The position numbers were made by a program, and so were the translations under genes. Positions 63,948 to 64,000 of a DNA stretch of 64,000 nucleotides are shown piece after piece (position 1 is the stretch's first letter; the number at the start of each line of letters is the position of its first letter). The stretch spans positions 50,236 to 114,235 of the forward strand of contig JAHREW010000004.1 in the NCBI GenBank assembly GCA_020883125.1, written 5' to 3'. The notes under the pieces are model-generated. The model was not told where the DNA came from. It saw only the letters and a list, made by a program, of their open reading frames with translations, and did no database searches. The DNA comes from Microcoleus sp. CAWBG506 (GTDB lineage: Bacteria > Cyanobacteriota > Cyanobacteriia > Cyanobacteriales > Microcoleaceae).

Positions 63948-64000
63948 GGGCTATATGTCGCTCTACGCACGGGTAGTCAGAAACCGGGTTTTTGGGAGAA

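Overview
The window comes from a filamentous cyanobacterium, most likely an Oscillatoriales/Microcoleaceae type (Microcoleus, Oscillatoria or Kamptonema-like). The evidence is the dense GCGATCGC (HIP1) octamers, the phycobilisome gene apcF, a cyanobacterial omega-3 desaturase (desB), System II cytochrome c maturation genes (ccdA, ccsB), a tocopherol-cyclase gene, crtE, and a tmRNA whose encoded tag starts ANNIVPFARK. Intergenic space is loaded with short tandem repeats, GC-rich palindromes and small MITE-like elements.

Layout. 1-3.2 kb: nested repeats, then purL carrying an in-frame repeat insertion. 3.2-12 kb: pentapeptide protein, Rpn/PD-(D/E)XK-like protein, DUF3352 protein, PBP2 (mrdA), cysE, an FMN flavoprotein and a tocopherol-cyclase-type gene. 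12-17.2 kb: a MITE-truncated cupredoxin pseudogene, clpS, sodB, an IS200/IS605-type relic without ORF, a PsiE-like gene, a PrxQ-like peroxiredoxin and a cyclophilin-RTX fusion. 17.6-24.4 kb: pentapeptide lipoprotein-like secreted protein, ccdA, ccsB, purF, desB. 24.5-26.4 kb: Nudix hydrolase, a lipoprotein, folD.

26.4-37 kb is an accessory island lying between folD and crtE. It holds a methyltransferase gene fragment, a TnpB element with a small divergent gene, two family-2B encapsulin shell genes with inserted cyclic-nucleotide-binding domains, and two tandem bifunctional terpene synthase genes: one canonical geosmin synthase and one with a near-identical N-terminal half but a strongly diverged C-terminal half. 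A second, decayed copy of the Nudix 3' end sits at the crtE side of the island. The four genes face the same way and look like one odorant-terpene plus protein-shell cluster.

37-54.6 kb returns to mainly housekeeping genes: crtE, a DUF212 protein, an AAA ATPase/TOPRIM-like pair (probable defence module), YbjN-like protein, ferritin-like protein, glnA, apcF, a possible Yfr2-type small RNA, tlyA, two dynamin-like/DUF697 GTPases around a membrane protein, pfkA and ygfZ. 54.6-61.3 kb is a visibly AT-rich insertion beginning at a broken tnpB. It encodes a 1317-aa helicase with a C-terminal PD-(D/E)XK-like nuclease and a 776-aa partner one base downstream, an architecture that recalls the DdmDE plasmid-elimination system (helicase-nuclease plus Argonaute-like protein) or PIWI-RE modules. 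The window ends with a membrane-anchored Ser/Thr kinase and ssrA (tmRNA) with a strong terminator.

The two candidates most worth following are the encapsulin/dual geosmin-synthase cluster and the helicase-nuclease two-gene system. All family names are from reading sequence motifs and memory; no database search was run.
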